64,000 bases of DNA from an uncultured Verrucomicrobiota bacterium (lineage in GTDB: Bacteria; Verrucomicrobiota; Verrucomicrobiia; Limisphaerales; UBA9464): the NCBI GenBank assembly GCA_903939515.1, contig CAJAHH010000077.1, positions 1 through 64,000 on the forward strand, in the 5' to 3' direction. This document shows, piece after piece, positions 27,075 through 36,214 of this stretch. A model generated the notes under the pieces. The model worked only from the letters and a program-made list of their open reading frames with translations. It had not been told where the DNA came from and searched no databases. How positions within the stretch are numbered: the first letter of the stretch is position 1; each line of letters opens with the position of its first letter. The translations under genes and the position numbers were made by a program.

Positions 27075-28511
27075 CTACTCCGCCTTGGGTACCAAACGAT
27101 AACGAAGGTAGTCGCGGGACACGCCCAATCGCCGGCCGGCCGCCGACACATTGCCGCCGGACTGTTCCAGGGCCGCTCGGATGATGTGCAGGATGGCTTC
27201 CTCCAGGTCGAAGCCTTGCTCCGGAAACTCGAAGCCGGGGTTCCACCAAGAATCCATTCCCGCGTGAGCCCCGCCCAGACCGGGGGCGGTCGCTGTGGCT
27301 GGATTTTCCGGAGACCCTCCGCCCGCACCCAAAAGCGAATCGAAGTTCAGCGCCTCGCCCTCTTCGAATACGAGGGCCCGCTCCAATTCGTGGGCCAGTT
27401 CTCGGACATTGCCCGGCCAGCCATAGCCCAGAAGACGACGGCGTCCCGTCTCGGAAATGGCCCGAACCGGCAGACGGTGACGCGCAGCGATGCCCTCCAT
27501 GAGAGAGGCAGCCAGCGGCAAGAGGTCGACTCCCCGATCCCGCAACGGCGGAATCGACAGGCGGAAGAGGTCCAGGCGATGGAGGAGGTCGGAACGGAAG
27601 CTTCCCTGGGCGACGAGTTGGCGAAGGCCTTGGTTGGTGGCCGCTATCACCCGGACGTCCACGGCAATGTTCTTTGAGCCACCGACCCGACGAATCCGGT
27701 GGTCTTCGAGCACCGTCAATAACTTGGCTTGGATGGAGAGTGAGAGGCTGCCCAATTCATCGAGGAAGAGCGTGCCGCCATGAGCAGCCTCGAAAAGTCC
27801 GATACGGGTGGTGCGCGCATCGGTGAAGGCCCCCTTCTCGTGGCCGAAAAGTTCCGATTCAGCCAGGTGCTCCGGGATCGCTGAACAATTGATTTCCACC
27901 CAGGGTCCCTCGACCCGGGGTCCTTCGCGATGGATCCGACGAGCCAAGGAGGTCTTACCGGTACCGGTCTCACCTTCGATGAGAACCGGTGCCAGATGGG
28001 TCTCCATCCGTCGATCGGCAGCGATGATCCGTTCGATCTGAATCTTGAGACCGGCCAGAGCGTTCCCGAAAAAGTAGCTGGGGCTTTCAGCGCGTTGCTG
28101 CTCGGCCACGCGGCGGCCTGCCTGGGTGGACCGGGCACGGCGAAGAGTCAGCGCCAGCGCCTCCGGCTCGAAGGGCTTGGTGAGGTAATCGAGAGCGCCC
28201 AATCGGATGGCCTCCACCGCCCCAGAAATCCCGCCCTCGGCCGTCATGATCACCACGCCCGTGTGAGCCGGGACGGACTTATCGCGAAGCAGGTCCGGCC
28301 CCAGACCATCGGGCAAGTTCACGTCCATTAAGGCGAAATCGAAATTCGCCGAGCCCAGCGCCTTGCGGGCCCCGGCCACCGAGTCGGTGGCGGTGACCTC
28401 GGCGCCCCACCGCTCCAAACTCGCGACCAGATGCCGTCGCCAAAGCGGTTCATCTTCGAGGACCAGAACCGAAAGACCCGTGAGCACCTCGGACGTCATG
28501 GTGCTCATCAA
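27075..28511 (-). CDS. NtrC-type sigma-54-dependent response regulator
   Basis: A 478-residue regulator: receiver domain (residues 13-125, phospho-acceptor Asp in FALMDVNLPDG, the Lys in DYLTKPFEPEA), AAA+ ATPase (about 155-390) and a C-terminal Fis-type helix-turn-helix (GNVSAAGRRLGVSRDYLRYR). The ATPase has Walker A GETGTGKT, ELFGHEKGAFTDA (the sigma-54 contact loop, GAFTDA instead of GAFTGA), Walker B GGTLFLDELG and the arginine-finger region. No histidine kinase lies next to it, so its signal is unknown. It converges with the LivJ-type gene. The window holds one strong sigma-54 promoter candidate at 53.07 kb, far away. Confidence 0.9.
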   Translation of the reverse strand: MMSTMTSEVLTGLSVLVLEDEPLWRRHLVASLERWGAEVTATDSVAGARKALGSANFDFALMDVNLPDGLGPDLLRDKSVPAHTGVVIMTAEGGISGAVEAIRLGALDYLTKPFEPEALALTLRRARSTQAGRRVAEQQRAESPSYFFGNALAGLKIQIERIIAADRRMETHLAPVLIEGETGTGKTSLARRIHREGPRVEGPWVEINCSAIPEHLAESELFGHEKGAFTDARTTRIGLFEAAHGGTLFLDELGSLSLSIQAKLLTVLEDHRIRRVGGSKNIAVDVRVIAATNQGLRQLVAQGSFRSDLLHRLDLFRLSIPPLRDRGVDLLPLAASLMEGIAARHRLPVRAISETGRRRLLGYGWPGNVRELAHELERALVFEEGEALNFDSLLGAGGGSPENPATATAPGLGGAHAGMDSWWNPGFEFPEQGFDLEEAILHIIRAALEQSGGNVSAAGRRLGVSRDYLRYRLVPKAE

Positions 28512-28765
28512 AGCCCCAAGGAACCCTGAAGCCCAAGCCTGAAGCGACCAATTTTTTGGGGCTCACTAAAAACACGATCCGACCGAACCGTCGCAACCTG
28601 AGGGCTGGCATGGATTGGTGTTCGGCGTCTTCAGGATGAGCAGCACCCAACCAACAGAGGTGCTCATCCAGAGAGCGACTCTTTGTCCATTCCTGACCTT
28701 GGACCGATCACCGAACGAAAACTCGGCAACCGCCGTGAGGAAGGCAGTGAATGACCGGAGCAGGT

Positions 28766-29401
28766 TTAAGGGTGTCGTACTTTTGGCCCCTCACCCGGCG
28801 CAGTATTGGACCGGATGTCATGGGCAAACTGAGACTCATAGTGTCGACGACGCTCCAGGATTTGCTCCACATACTGTCGAGTACCAGGATAGGTCATCGC
28901 AGCCAGAAACTGGGCACTGTTGGTGCGGGCCTGGGGCGCGTTGGTGGCCGACATCCAGCGCAGGACATTCCGTCGGCCGGCATTGTAATCGGCGAGCGCA
29001 TAGGCGGTGGGATTGTCCGTGGCCGCATACCGCTGGAGCACCTTTGACAAGTAGAAGGATCCCGCGTGCAAATTGGTGGATGGATTCAGAAGTTGCTCAT
29101 GAGAGTAGCGGGTCAGTTTTAGGGCATCCGCCCATTCTTGAGCGGCGACCGCCGTCACCTGCATGAGGCCGATTTCGCCGGCTCGCCCTCGGACCGATGG
29201 GTCGAAGCGGCTTTCCTTCCAGACCACGGCCTTCACCAACGAGGGCGGCAATCGATAGTGTTGGGCGACTCGTCGGATTTGCGGATCAAACCGATCTTCA
29301 TAACGCGACAGCCAGAACCAGAGGATGGCTCCACCGCCGACCAGGAACAACAGGATGATAGACCACCGTTTCAAGGTTTGGTTCGGCCCGACGATAGCCA
29401 T
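28766..29401 (-). CDS. membrane-anchored lytic transglycosylase (SLT domain)
   Basis: A 211-residue protein with one N-terminal membrane helix (WSIILLFLVGGGAILWFWL) and a soluble-lytic-transglycosylase-type domain that cuts peptidoglycan glycan strands. The catalytic Glu is in KAVVWKESRFDPSVRGRAGE, followed by EIGLMQVTAVAAQEWA (the GLMQ motif), NPSTNLHAGSFYLSKVL and ALADYNAGRRNVLRW (the AYNAG motif). These are the four signature motifs of family 1 lytic transglycosylases (MltC/Slt type). It is divergent from the molybdoenzyme gene, with 120 bp between them. Confidence 0.9.
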   Translation of the reverse strand: MAIVGPNQTLKRWSIILLFLVGGGAILWFWLSRYEDRFDPQIRRVAQHYRLPPSLVKAVVWKESRFDPSVRGRAGEIGLMQVTAVAAQEWADALKLTRYSHEQLLNPSTNLHAGSFYLSKVLQRYAATDNPTAYALADYNAGRRNVLRWMSATNAPQARTNSAQFLAAMTYPGTRQYVEQILERRRHYESQFAHDIRSNTAPGEGPKVRHP

Positions 29402-29520
29402 TGGGTCGGAAACCGAAAGACGTGGTTACGATGCAGGCAATATTTCCACCGTTCACCGGATTATGTCTGAGAGTTGCTTCAACGGTTGATCATTCAGAAT
29501 ACGGCACGAGAATCAGACGC

Positions 29521-30171
29521 ATGAAGGAAGCGTACATCGCAGCCAAAGAACGGTGGGCTCGCAAAATGGCTGGTACGGCGCTGCCCGAGGTCCGCTCTGT
29601 GGACCGGCTGCCTCCCGGGCAACGCCAGGTCCACAACTTTCCGGTCTTGGATCTAGGGGTGAAGCCCGAGATACCCTTGGATCAGTGGCAATTGAAGATT
29701 GGGGGGCATGTCGAGAATCCGTTAATCCTCGATTGGAAGGCATTCTTAGCTCTGCCTCAGTTCACCGACACAAGCGACTTTCATTGCGTCACCACCTGGA
29801 GCCAGTTCGACATGATTTGGCAGGGAGTAGCCTTTCTCTCACTGGCGGATCTCGTCCGTCCCAAGGCCAGCGTCACCCATGTGTTCTTCAAGAGTTACGA
29901 CGGATACTCGACCAATAATCCGATCGAAGCTTGCCTCGATGATGATGTGCTCATTGCTCATCAATGGAATGGTCAACCCCTCGCCGTGGAACATGGTGGA
30001 CCGGCTCGGGTGATTTTGCCTAAGCGTTATGCCTGGAAGGGAGCCAAGTGGATCCGGGAGATCACCTTCATGGATCAAGATATCTTGGGGTTCTGGGAAC
30101 TCCGCGGATATTCCAACACGGCCGATCCCTGGACGGACGACCGCTTTTCGGGCGGAAATCCCGCGGATTAA
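29521..30171 (+). CDS. sulfite oxidase/YedY-family molybdopterin oxidoreductase
   Basis: A 216-residue protein of the oxidoreductase molybdopterin-binding family. The conserved molybdenum-ligand cysteine is in DFHCVTTWSQFDMIWQGV, and the segments HNFPVLDLGVKPEIPLDQWQ, LEHGGPARVILPKRYAWKGA-type (here VEHGGPARVILPKRYAWKG) and IREITFMDQDILGFWELRGY are typical of the short cytosolic sulfite-oxidase-like group. No signal peptide or dimerisation domain is seen, so unlike MsrP/YedY it seems to stay in the cytoplasm. The substrate is unknown. The frame is open upstream to 29401; ATG 29521 fits the domain start. Confidence 0.82.
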   Translation: MKEAYIAAKERWARKMAGTALPEVRSVDRLPPGQRQVHNFPVLDLGVKPEIPLDQWQLKIGGHVENPLILDWKAFLALPQFTDTSDFHCVTTWSQFDMIWQGVAFLSLADLVRPKASVTHVFFKSYDGYSTNNPIEACLDDDVLIAHQWNGQPLAVEHGGPARVILPKRYAWKGAKWIREITFMDQDILGFWELRGYSNTADPWTDDRFSGGNPAD

Positions 30172-30244
30172 AATCGGCGGATCAAAGTTCTAAATTTTGG
30201 GTTTGCTTCTTCTGTGACGTTTTTGTTACGAACAAAAAACGTTT

Positions 30245-30448
30245 ATGAAACGGCTCTCCCAATCCTTAGACAAAGTGGCCCTCAATTGCCTGATGGGTGG
30301 TCTGCTGGCCTTGTTAGTGGGCTTAACCGCCGTCGGTGGCGGTATCTGGTTCGGGGGTGCCCACTATGCAACTCTAGGGATGGCATTGGCTGCCGGCGGC
30401 TTGCTGACGGCATTCCTATCTGCCTGCTGGGTCCATCGGGATTTTTGA
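30245..30448 (+). CDS. small putative membrane protein
   Basis: A 67-residue frame with two hydrophobic stretches, CLMGGLLALLVGLTAVGGGIW and ATLGMALAAGGLLTAFLSACW, flanked by positive residues at the N-terminus (MKRLSQSLDK). The codon pattern and hydrophobic layout look protein-like, but no ribosome-binding site is visible and I know no family. It follows the molybdoenzyme gene by 73 bp. Confidence 0.4.
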   Translation: MKRLSQSLDKVALNCLMGGLLALLVGLTAVGGGIWFGGAHYATLGMALAAGGLLTAFLSACWVHRDF

Positions 30449-30770
30449 TCAGCGGCCTCCCGATTTTCTAGAGAAGATTCGCTCCGAGAAACTCGGCGCG
30501 GTTCTAGAATGCTTCCGGGCAGAGTTGCTCACGAGGCCTGACACTTCCACGCCATCCCCTTTCAACGCGGACTGGTGTCCGTGACGGTGTGAAAACGCTC
30601 ATCCTAGAAGAAATTGGAATCGAGGATCCGGCAGAACCTCGGATTTCAAACCGGCAACTTTCCGTGGATTTCGAAACGTTGCTAAGAGACGGGGTCTCTT
30701 GGGGGGGAAGTAATTCTACCAGGAGAGGTTTATGGGACCGGTTCGTTTGGAGAAGTACTGAGCTGATAAG
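30449..30770. other. intergenic, no feature seen
   Basis: No convincing coding frame, RNA or repeat is visible in this 322-bp stretch between the small membrane protein and the rplK terminator. Confidence 0.5.
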
Positions 30771-30800
30771 AAAAACGCCGCCCCTCAGGGCGGCGTTTTT
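30771..30800 (-). terminator. rho-independent terminator after rplK
   Basis: AAAAACGCCGCCC / GGGCGGCGTTTTT forms a near-perfect GC-rich hairpin with a 4-base loop and A/T tails on both sides, so it could stop transcription from either direction. It begins 27 bp after the rplK stop codon and closes the translation operon. Confidence 0.93.
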
Positions 30801-30826
30801 GATAAAATTGAAAATCGCAGCTTCGG

Positions 30827-31252
<426 letters not shown>

Positions 31253-31302
31253 GTTCTATCCAGTTTGTTTGCGGCGGGGTGTACGACGTCGCTTGAGAGG
31301 CA

Positions 31303-31851
31303 TCACGACTTCTCTACCTGCCAGTATTCAAGTTCGACGGGCGTTTTCCGCCCGAAGATATCTACGGTCACCTTGAGCTTGCCCTTTTCAGGCTCCAACT
31401 CTTCGATGACGCCAGTGAAGTTGAGGAATGGACCGTCGTTGATCTTGACGGTCTCGCCGATGTCGAAGTTGACCTTCGGACGCTCGGTGTCTTCACTGTC
31501 AGAAATTTGCTCCTTGATGGTGGCGATCTCATCATCAGTGACGGTCATGGGGCGCTCGCCGCCCACGAAACCGATCACACCTTGGATATCCTTAATGAAG
31601 TACCAAGGCTTTTCCATCGGGCGCTTGCCTTCGTCGAGCAATGCCATGTCGACGTAGACGTAACCCGGATGAAGTTTGCGATTGGTGATGGTTTTTTTGC
31701 CACCACGAACCTCAACCACCTTCTCCATCGGGAGAAGAACCTCACGGATATACTCTTCCATCTCGTCGCTCTTGATTCGACGGTTGATGGTGTCCCGGAC
31801 CTTCTGCTCCTGACCGGCTAGGGTGTGCAGGACAAACCACTGGGTGTTCAT
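31303..31851 (-). CDS. nusG: transcription termination/antitermination factor NusG
   Basis: A 182-residue protein that binds RNA polymerase and couples it to Rho or the ribosome. The NGN domain starts with TQWFVLHTLAGQEQKVRDTI and includes HPGYVYVDMALLDEGKRPME and FVGGERPMTVTDDEI; the KOW domain has IGETVKINDGPFLNFTGVIE and KLKVTVDIFGRKTPVELEY. Length and both domains fit canonical NusG. It lies between secE (44 bp gap) and rplK. Confidence 0.96.
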   Translation of the reverse strand: MNTQWFVLHTLAGQEQKVRDTINRRIKSDEMEEYIREVLLPMEKVVEVRGGKKTITNRKLHPGYVYVDMALLDEGKRPMEKPWYFIKDIQGVIGFVGGERPMTVTDDEIATIKEQISDSEDTERPKVNFDIGETVKINDGPFLNFTGVIEELEPEKGKLKVTVDIFGRKTPVELEYWQVEKS

Positions 31852-31895
31852 GGGCAGAATCGGGATCGAAAGGGGTTTGGACGAAAACGTTTAAC

Positions 31896-32162
31896 TCAGG
31901 AGACCTTGATGAGCGCCTTCACGAAGCTCAGCACGACAAAATCGGAGGCCATCGTAAAGAACCCCAGAAGACCAATGACGACGAAGATCAGCACCGTGGA
32001 CTGAATCAACTCATCGCGAGAAGGCCAGTTGCACTTCTTAAGTTCCTGCTGTGTGGCCGACACATAAGCGGTGAGCCGCGCCAAATGCCCCTGCTTCCAA
32101 GCAAAGGCGAAGATCGCGCCCATCACGGCGAACCAGATGAGGAACGGAAGATATTCTTTCAC
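31896..32162 (-). CDS. secE: preprotein translocase subunit SecE
   Basis: An 88-residue protein with an N-terminal hydrophobic stretch (LPFLIWFAVMGAIFAFAW), the conserved amphipathic segment TQQELKKCNWPSRDELIQST (the ELxKVxWPSRxE motif) and the essential C-terminal helix VLIFVVIGLLGFFTMASDFV. It is part of the SecYEG channel. The extra N-terminal helix, seen in several phyla, makes it longer than the one-helix form. It follows the tRNA-Ser gene. Confidence 0.93.
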   Translation of the reverse strand: MKEYLPFLIWFAVMGAIFAFAWKQGHLARLTAYVSATQQELKKCNWPSRDELIQSTVLIFVVIGLLGFFTMASDFVVLSFVKALIKVS

Positions 32163-32174
32163 GGTATTTTATAT

Positions 32175-32264
32175 TGGCGGAGGGGGAGGGATTCGAACCC
32201 CCGGTGAGCGTCAGCCCACAGCGGTTTTCAAGACCGCCGCATTAGACCACTCTGCCACCCCTCC
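32175..32264 (-). tRNA. tRNA-Ser (anticodon TGA), CCA encoded
   Basis: Minus strand. The acceptor stem is GGAGGGG (from 32264) paired with CCCCTCC, then discriminator G (32178) and an encoded CCA (32177-32175). The anticodon loop is CTTGAAA with anticodon TGA, and the long variable arm is that of a class II tRNA. It lies between secE and tRNA-Trp. Confidence 0.95.
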
Positions 32265-32271
32265 GGGAGAC

Positions 32272-32347
32272 TGGCAGGGCGTGAAGGACTTGAACCTTCA
32301 ACCAACGGTTTTGGAGACCGCTACTCTACCAATTGAGCTAACGCCCT
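32272..32347 (-). tRNA. tRNA-Trp (anticodon CCA), CCA encoded
   Basis: Minus strand. Acceptor AGGGCGT (from 32347) pairs with ACGCCCT, followed by discriminator G (32275) and encoded CCA. The anticodon loop is CTCCAAA, anticodon CCA. The T arm GGTTCAAGTCC is standard. A tRNA-Trp between tuf and secE is a conserved arrangement in many bacteria. Confidence 0.96.
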
Positions 32348-32437
32348 GTTCACCGACACCGACTACTATTACAGAAGAGAAAGCGGAAGGGAAGGATCAA
32401 ACACCAAGGATTGATCCTTCCCTCACCGTTGAAAACC

Positions 32438-33628
32438 TTAGGCAGCCAACACTTCAGCGACGCGGCCGGCACCGATGGTGCGACCACCTTCGCGGATGGC
32501 GAAACGGAGACCCTTCTCCATGGCGACCGGTGCGAACAACTCGACATCAACCGACACGTTGTCACCCGGCATGACCATCTCAACACCTTCAGGCAACGTG
32601 ATAGAACCGGTCACGTCGGAGGTGCGGAAGTAAAACTGCGGGCGGTACTTGGTGAAGAACGGGGTATGGCGACCACCCTCGTCCTTGGTGAGGACGTACA
32701 CCTCGGCCTTGAACTTAGTGTGGGCCTTGATAGAGCCCGGCTTGGCGAGAACCATGCCGCGCTCGACGTCTTCTTTCTTGGTGCCGCGGAGCAGCACGCC
32801 GACGTTGTCGCCGGCTTGGGCGCTGTCCAGCAGCTTGCGGAACATTTCGATGTCGGTCGCCGTGGTCTTGCGGGTATCCTTGAGGCCCACGATTTCGACT
32901 TCGGACATCTTGTTGATGACACCGCGCTCCACACGACCGGTCACGACAGTGCCGCGACCTTCAATGTTGAACACGTCTTCGATGCACATCAAGAAGGGCT
33001 TGTCCTGCTCGCGCGGGGGCTCCGGGATGAAGGTATCCAGAGCGTTGAGCAAGTTGGCGATGGCGGCTTCGCCTTCCGGAGTTCCGGCGATGGCGGCGGT
33101 GGCAGATCCACGAATGATCGGGGTCTTGTCGCCAGGGAAGCTATACTTGTTGAGGAGGTCGACGATTTCCATCTCGATGAGCTCGAGGAGATCGGCGTCA
33201 GCCAAGTCAACCTTGTTCAAGAACACCACGATGCTCGGAACACCCACCTGGCGGGCCAAGAGGATGTGCTCGCGGGTCTGGGGCATCGGACCGTCGGCAG
33301 CGCTAACCACCAGGATTGCACCGTCCATCTGGGCGGCACCGGTGATCATGTTCTTCACGTAGTCAGCGTGTCCAGGGCAGTCCACGTGAGCGTAGTGACG
33401 GTTCGGGCTCTCGTACTCGACGTGCGACACAGCGATGGTCACGGTCTTGGTATCATCACGGACGGTGCCGCCCTTGGTGATGTCTTTGTACTCGATCATA
33501 GGGGCCAACCCCTTGCGATGCTGTACTGCGACGATTGCGGCGGTGAGGGTGGACTTGCCGTGGTCGACGTGACCGATGGTACCCACGTTCATGTGGGGCT
33601 TCGTCCGGTTGAAGGTTTCTTTAGCCAT
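32438..33628 (-). CDS. tuf: elongation factor Tu
   Basis: A 396-residue GTPase that brings aminoacyl-tRNA to the ribosome. G1 is [10 protein letters not shown]3 is [16 protein letters not shown]4 is NKVDL(A)DAD (NKxD). The GTPase domain is followed by two beta-barrel domains with [13 protein letters not shown] and [20 protein letters not shown]. Length is canonical. It begins a long way (349 bp) after tRNA-Thr; the leader is very purine-rich. One tuf copy is seen here; the str-operon copy, if any, is outside. Confidence 0.98.
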   Translation of the reverse strand: MAKETFNRTKPHMNVGTIGHVDHGKSTLTAAIVAVQHRKGLAPMIEYKDITKGGTVRDDTKTVTIAVSHVEYESPNRHYAHVDCPGHADYVKNMITGAAQMDGAILVVSAADGPMPQTREHILLARQVGVPSIVVFLNKVDLADADLLELIEMEIVDLLNKYSFPGDKTPIIRGSATAAIAGTPEGEAAIANLLNALDTFIPEPPREQDKPFLMCIEDVFNIEGRGTVVTGRVERGVINKMSEVEIVGLKDTRKTTATDIEMFRKLLDSAQAGDNVGVLLRGTKKEDVERGMVLAKPGSIKAHTKFKAEVYVLTKDEGGRHTPFFTKYRPQFYFRTSDVTGSITLPEGVEMVMPGDNVSVDVELFAPVAMEKGLRFAIREGGRTIGAGRVAEVLAA

Positions 33629-33689
33629 GTGTCGTATCGTTTTCTATTCTTCGTTTCTGAAAGCCGTATCTAAAAGTGTGTCCTAAAAG

Positions 33690-33800
33690 TCGTGTCGGAT
33701 TTTTGTCTCGTTCGCGACTTTTGTCTTTTTTGCCTTTTCTGTCTTCTTTGCCGTCTCTGTCTTTTCGTCTTTTGAACGCGTTTTTTAAAAACGAGCCCTC
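33690..33800 (-). promoter_or_regulatory. polypurine leader upstream of tuf
   Basis: On the coding strand this stretch is almost all purine, with many AAAGAC/AAAAGAC-like repeats (the plus strand reads TTTTGTCTT, TTTGCC, TTCTGTCTTC and similar). It lies in the transcribed leader between tRNA-Thr and tuf. An open frame through it is low-complexity Lys/Asp/Arg and is not taken as a gene. The role is unknown: a ribosome standby, an RNase landing site, or a transcription pause region are possible. Confidence 0.4.
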
Positions 33801-33977
33801 TTCTTTCGAGCGATCGAATCTGTTCTCGAGTCCGTTCTGAACCTCAGTTGGATCCGCTGCGGTCGGAGTCACTGGGATTTAGCCAGAACTTCAAACCAGC
33901 AAGCCAGCAAACCAAAAGAACTTCTTCCTGAACCCTACTAACCAAACTCTGACTCCAAAACAAACTTCGACTCCGAA

Positions 33978-34053
33978 TGGAGCCCGCGATCGGGCTTGAA
34001 CCGATGACCTCGTCCTTACCAAGGACGTGCTCTGCCAACTGAGCTACGCGGGC
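33978..34053 (-). tRNA. tRNA-Thr (anticodon GGT), CCA encoded
   Basis: Minus strand. Acceptor GCCCGCG (from 34053) pairs with CGCGGGC, followed by discriminator T (33981) and encoded CCA (33980-33978). The anticodon loop TTGGTAA carries anticodon GGT inside a CGTCC/GGACG stem. D arm GCTCAGTTGGC and T arm GGTTCAAGCCC are normal. It is the first gene of the translation operon. Confidence 0.96.
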
Positions 34054-34224
34054 CCTATTCGTTTGCCAACTCCTCCAACCCAGTGACGCGGCAATGACCC
34101 CTTTCGGGTTCCTCGCTTCGTCTATCGGCTGGCTGCCATCTTCCGACGGCAAAAAGTCCGATCTCCAGTCCGACACGGACCGGAAACCGAACACGGTGCA
34201 TGCAACGCTTCGATTGAGCCGGAA

Positions 34225-34253
34225 TAGATAGAAACGCTGATGGAGGGTGTCAA
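34225..34253 (-). promoter_or_regulatory. sigma-70-type promoter of the tRNA-Thr/tuf/secE/nusG/rplK operon
   Basis: Minus strand TTGACA (34253-34248), exact consensus, a 17-bp spacer, then TATCTA (34230-34225), a good -10. The start would lie near 34218, about 165 bp before tRNA-Thr. No other strong promoter is evident upstream of tuf, secE or rplK, so this probably drives the whole unit. Confidence 0.75.
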
Positions 34254-34523
34254 CAGTGTTCTGCAAAAATTCGATCTCAAAACGTGCTTGTCCGGATCGA
34301 GGAACAGACTTTTAGCAGCACTTTGGAGGCATGTTTGATTCGGAGGCCTACCTTGGCCCAACGGATGTCTCCGGAGGGTTCCTGCATCGATTTTTACTGA
34401 CAGGCGAAGGCGAATTGCTCGGTCTTGCCCGGATCATCCAATCCCCGGCCATCGTTGAAGACGACGGGGAAAGAACTTCGATGGACTTCTGCGGCAGGAC
34501 GGCGGGCAAAGGAGCCCTACAGC

Positions 34524-35147
34524 TCAAACGCTGTAGATCGTGCTCCCGTCACTGACGGCCGGCTTAGGAATCTGGACGATCACTTTGAGAATGTCTGCGA
34601 GGACAAGGATCGGTTCCTGGGTCGAATCAATTTGGTGAATCAACGAGTCCGGATAGCATTCCAAAACGGCTCGAGTCTCCCGCTTGTAGGTTTCCAGACG
34701 GCTGCGGATGGTCTCCACATTGGCGTCGTCGAGCCGGTTCTCCTTCAAGGCGCGTCGCTGGAGGCGAACAATCAACTTGTCCATCACCGGACAGAACAAA
34801 TTGAAGATGGCCTTCACGTCGATCATGTCGCGCATGATTTCAGCTTGTCGCGGGTTCCGCGGAATCCCGTCGAGCAGGAGCGTGTCGGCCTCCGGGTTGA
34901 ACCGACCGGTCGCAGCAAGTCCGTCCATGGATTGCTTCCAGAGCTGGATGGTGGGCTCGTCAGGAACCAGTCGGCCGTTCGACGCGTATTCTACAAACAC
35001 TCGGCCGAGGGGAGAATCTACCCGGAGATTACGGAAGGCATCTCCGCAGGAAAAATGCACGAAATTCGGTATCTGACCGAGAATCTTGCCCTGGGTTCCT
35101 TTGCCTGCACCCGGTGCCCCAAAGAGGAGAATGGCTCGATATTTCAT
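34524..35147 (-). CDS. adenylate kinase family protein
   Basis: A 207-residue nucleoside monophosphate kinase. It has the P-loop LLFGAPGAGKGTQGKIL, the NMP-binding region FVHFSCGDAFRNLRVDSPLG and the conserved LLLDGIPRNPRQAEIM (DGFPR motif with Ile for Phe). The LID looks short, with RLDDANVETIRSRLETYKRET, and no zinc cysteines. ATG 35147 is chosen since it sits right before the P-loop strand; the frame runs further upstream. This divergent type is widespread in Verrucomicrobiota and Planctomycetota and may be the cell's Adk or a second NMP kinase. Confidence 0.85.
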   Translation of the reverse strand: MKYRAILLFGAPGAGKGTQGKILGQIPNFVHFSCGDAFRNLRVDSPLGRVFVEYASNGRLVPDEPTIQLWKQSMDGLAATGRFNPEADTLLLDGIPRNPRQAEIMRDMIDVKAIFNLFCPVMDKLIVRLQRRALKENRLDDANVETIRSRLETYKRETRAVLECYPDSLIHQIDSTQEPILVLADILKVIVQIPKPAVSDGSTIYSV

Positions 35148-35163
35148 CGAAACAATTTCGACT

Positions 35164-36096
35164 TCAGGCGTTTTTGTTGCGGAGTTTAACCTCGAGAACC
35201 TGGGCAAATTCGATGGTGCTTTCAGCTCCATCCGAGGATTTCAGCGCCAGGTCGCTGCCACTAATGCGGCTAATCCGGGTGGCCACAATGACGCCGGCCG
35301 CCGTGCTAATATCCAGCACCAGATCCTTGTCAGCCTCAGAAGCCACAACCTTGAAGAGCGAGGGGAACTGGGTCTCGAAGAAGCGGCGATTGAAGGTTGT
35401 TTCACCACGACGAAAGTGTTTGGGCAAGCCCTCGTTCGAACCCGCTGCGCTCCGGGCAGCCGGGCCCGCGGAGCTGGAAGCGGCCGCAGCAGCCACCGGT
35501 TGAGCAGGCACGCTGAGGGACTGGGCAGCAACCGCCTCATCCGTCGCACTCACCACGACCTCCTCTTCGCGTCGAGGCAGCGCTAAGAAGATAATCGGAC
35601 CGATCACGGGTAATACGGCCGACACTCCGCAAACCAACGGCACCGGGCGCCAGCGGAAACGGGCGATCTCGTAGGCGGCGTACAAGTTGGCCAAGTAGAG
35701 AAATCCGAGGAGGATCATTCCGTTGGGCGTGGTTAGCGCGGCGTAAACTCCCTTGCCAGCAATGTCGGCAGCGGGTCGAGAGGCCCGCTCGGGCTGGCGG
35801 ACATCAATTTTTCGAGCTTCAACGCGAGCAATATCTTCGGCCGGGGGTTCCAACATCGGTTCGACAAAGCGGCCAGCACGGGGATGGCCTGCCAAAGACT
35901 TAAGTGTCGCTTCGTCCAGTTTGGCCCAGTCAACGCGGGGAGAAAAAATTCCGGACTGTTGCCGGACGATAAGCCCGTCGGCATCTGCGGCGGACACTTC
36001 GCCCACGTAGACGTCACCGGTGATGGTGCGGAACTCTCCACCGATGACCCGCGACACCAGGCAAAACAACAATGTCCACCAACGAAGAAGGCGCAT
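35164..36096 (-). CDS. exported membrane protein, unknown
   Basis: A 310-residue protein. It has an N-terminal signal (MRLLRWWTLLFCLVSRVIGG), a small beta-rich segment FRTITGDVYVGEVSAADADG of the kind found in proteins that describe a 'property applied to' tag, and two or so membrane helices (MILLGFLYLANLYAAYEIA, VPLVCGVSAVLPVIGPIIFLAL). After an Ala/Ser-rich linker comes a C-terminal domain FNRRFFETQFPSLF to LEVKLRNK, which looks like a small beta domain. I cannot name it. Start ATG 36096 is chosen for the signal peptide. It is 16 bp upstream of the adenylate kinase gene, probably in one operon. Confidence 0.7.
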   Translation of the reverse strand: MRLLRWWTLLFCLVSRVIGGEFRTITGDVYVGEVSAADADGLIVRQQSGIFSPRVDWAKLDEATLKSLAGHPRAGRFVEPMLEPPAEDIARVEARKIDVRQPERASRPAADIAGKGVYAALTTPNGMILLGFLYLANLYAAYEIARFRWRPVPLVCGVSAVLPVIGPIIFLALPRREEEVVVSATDEAVAAQSLSVPAQPVAAAAASSSAGPAARSAAGSNEGLPKHFRRGETTFNRRFFETQFPSLFKVVASEADKDLVLDISTAAGVIVATRISRISGSDLALKSSDGAESTIEFAQVLEVKLRNKNA

Positions 36097-36214
36097 GATC
36101 CTGATAGCGTTGGCAAACCAACCGGGCCGGTAAACCAAATTTCTTGGCCACTCGCAAAGCCGAGGAGGGCGATACGAGGCACCGCTTCGATGAGCTTGAA
36201 CCCGTAGAGACGGT

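Noticed and set aside
33621-33872. Lys/Asp/Arg-rich 83-codon minus frame before tuf
   Set aside because: Low-complexity product of the polypurine leader, no protein-like pattern.
34331-34555. 74-codon plus-strand frame between the tRNA promoter and adk
   Set aside because: Partly antisense to the adenylate kinase gene and without family features.
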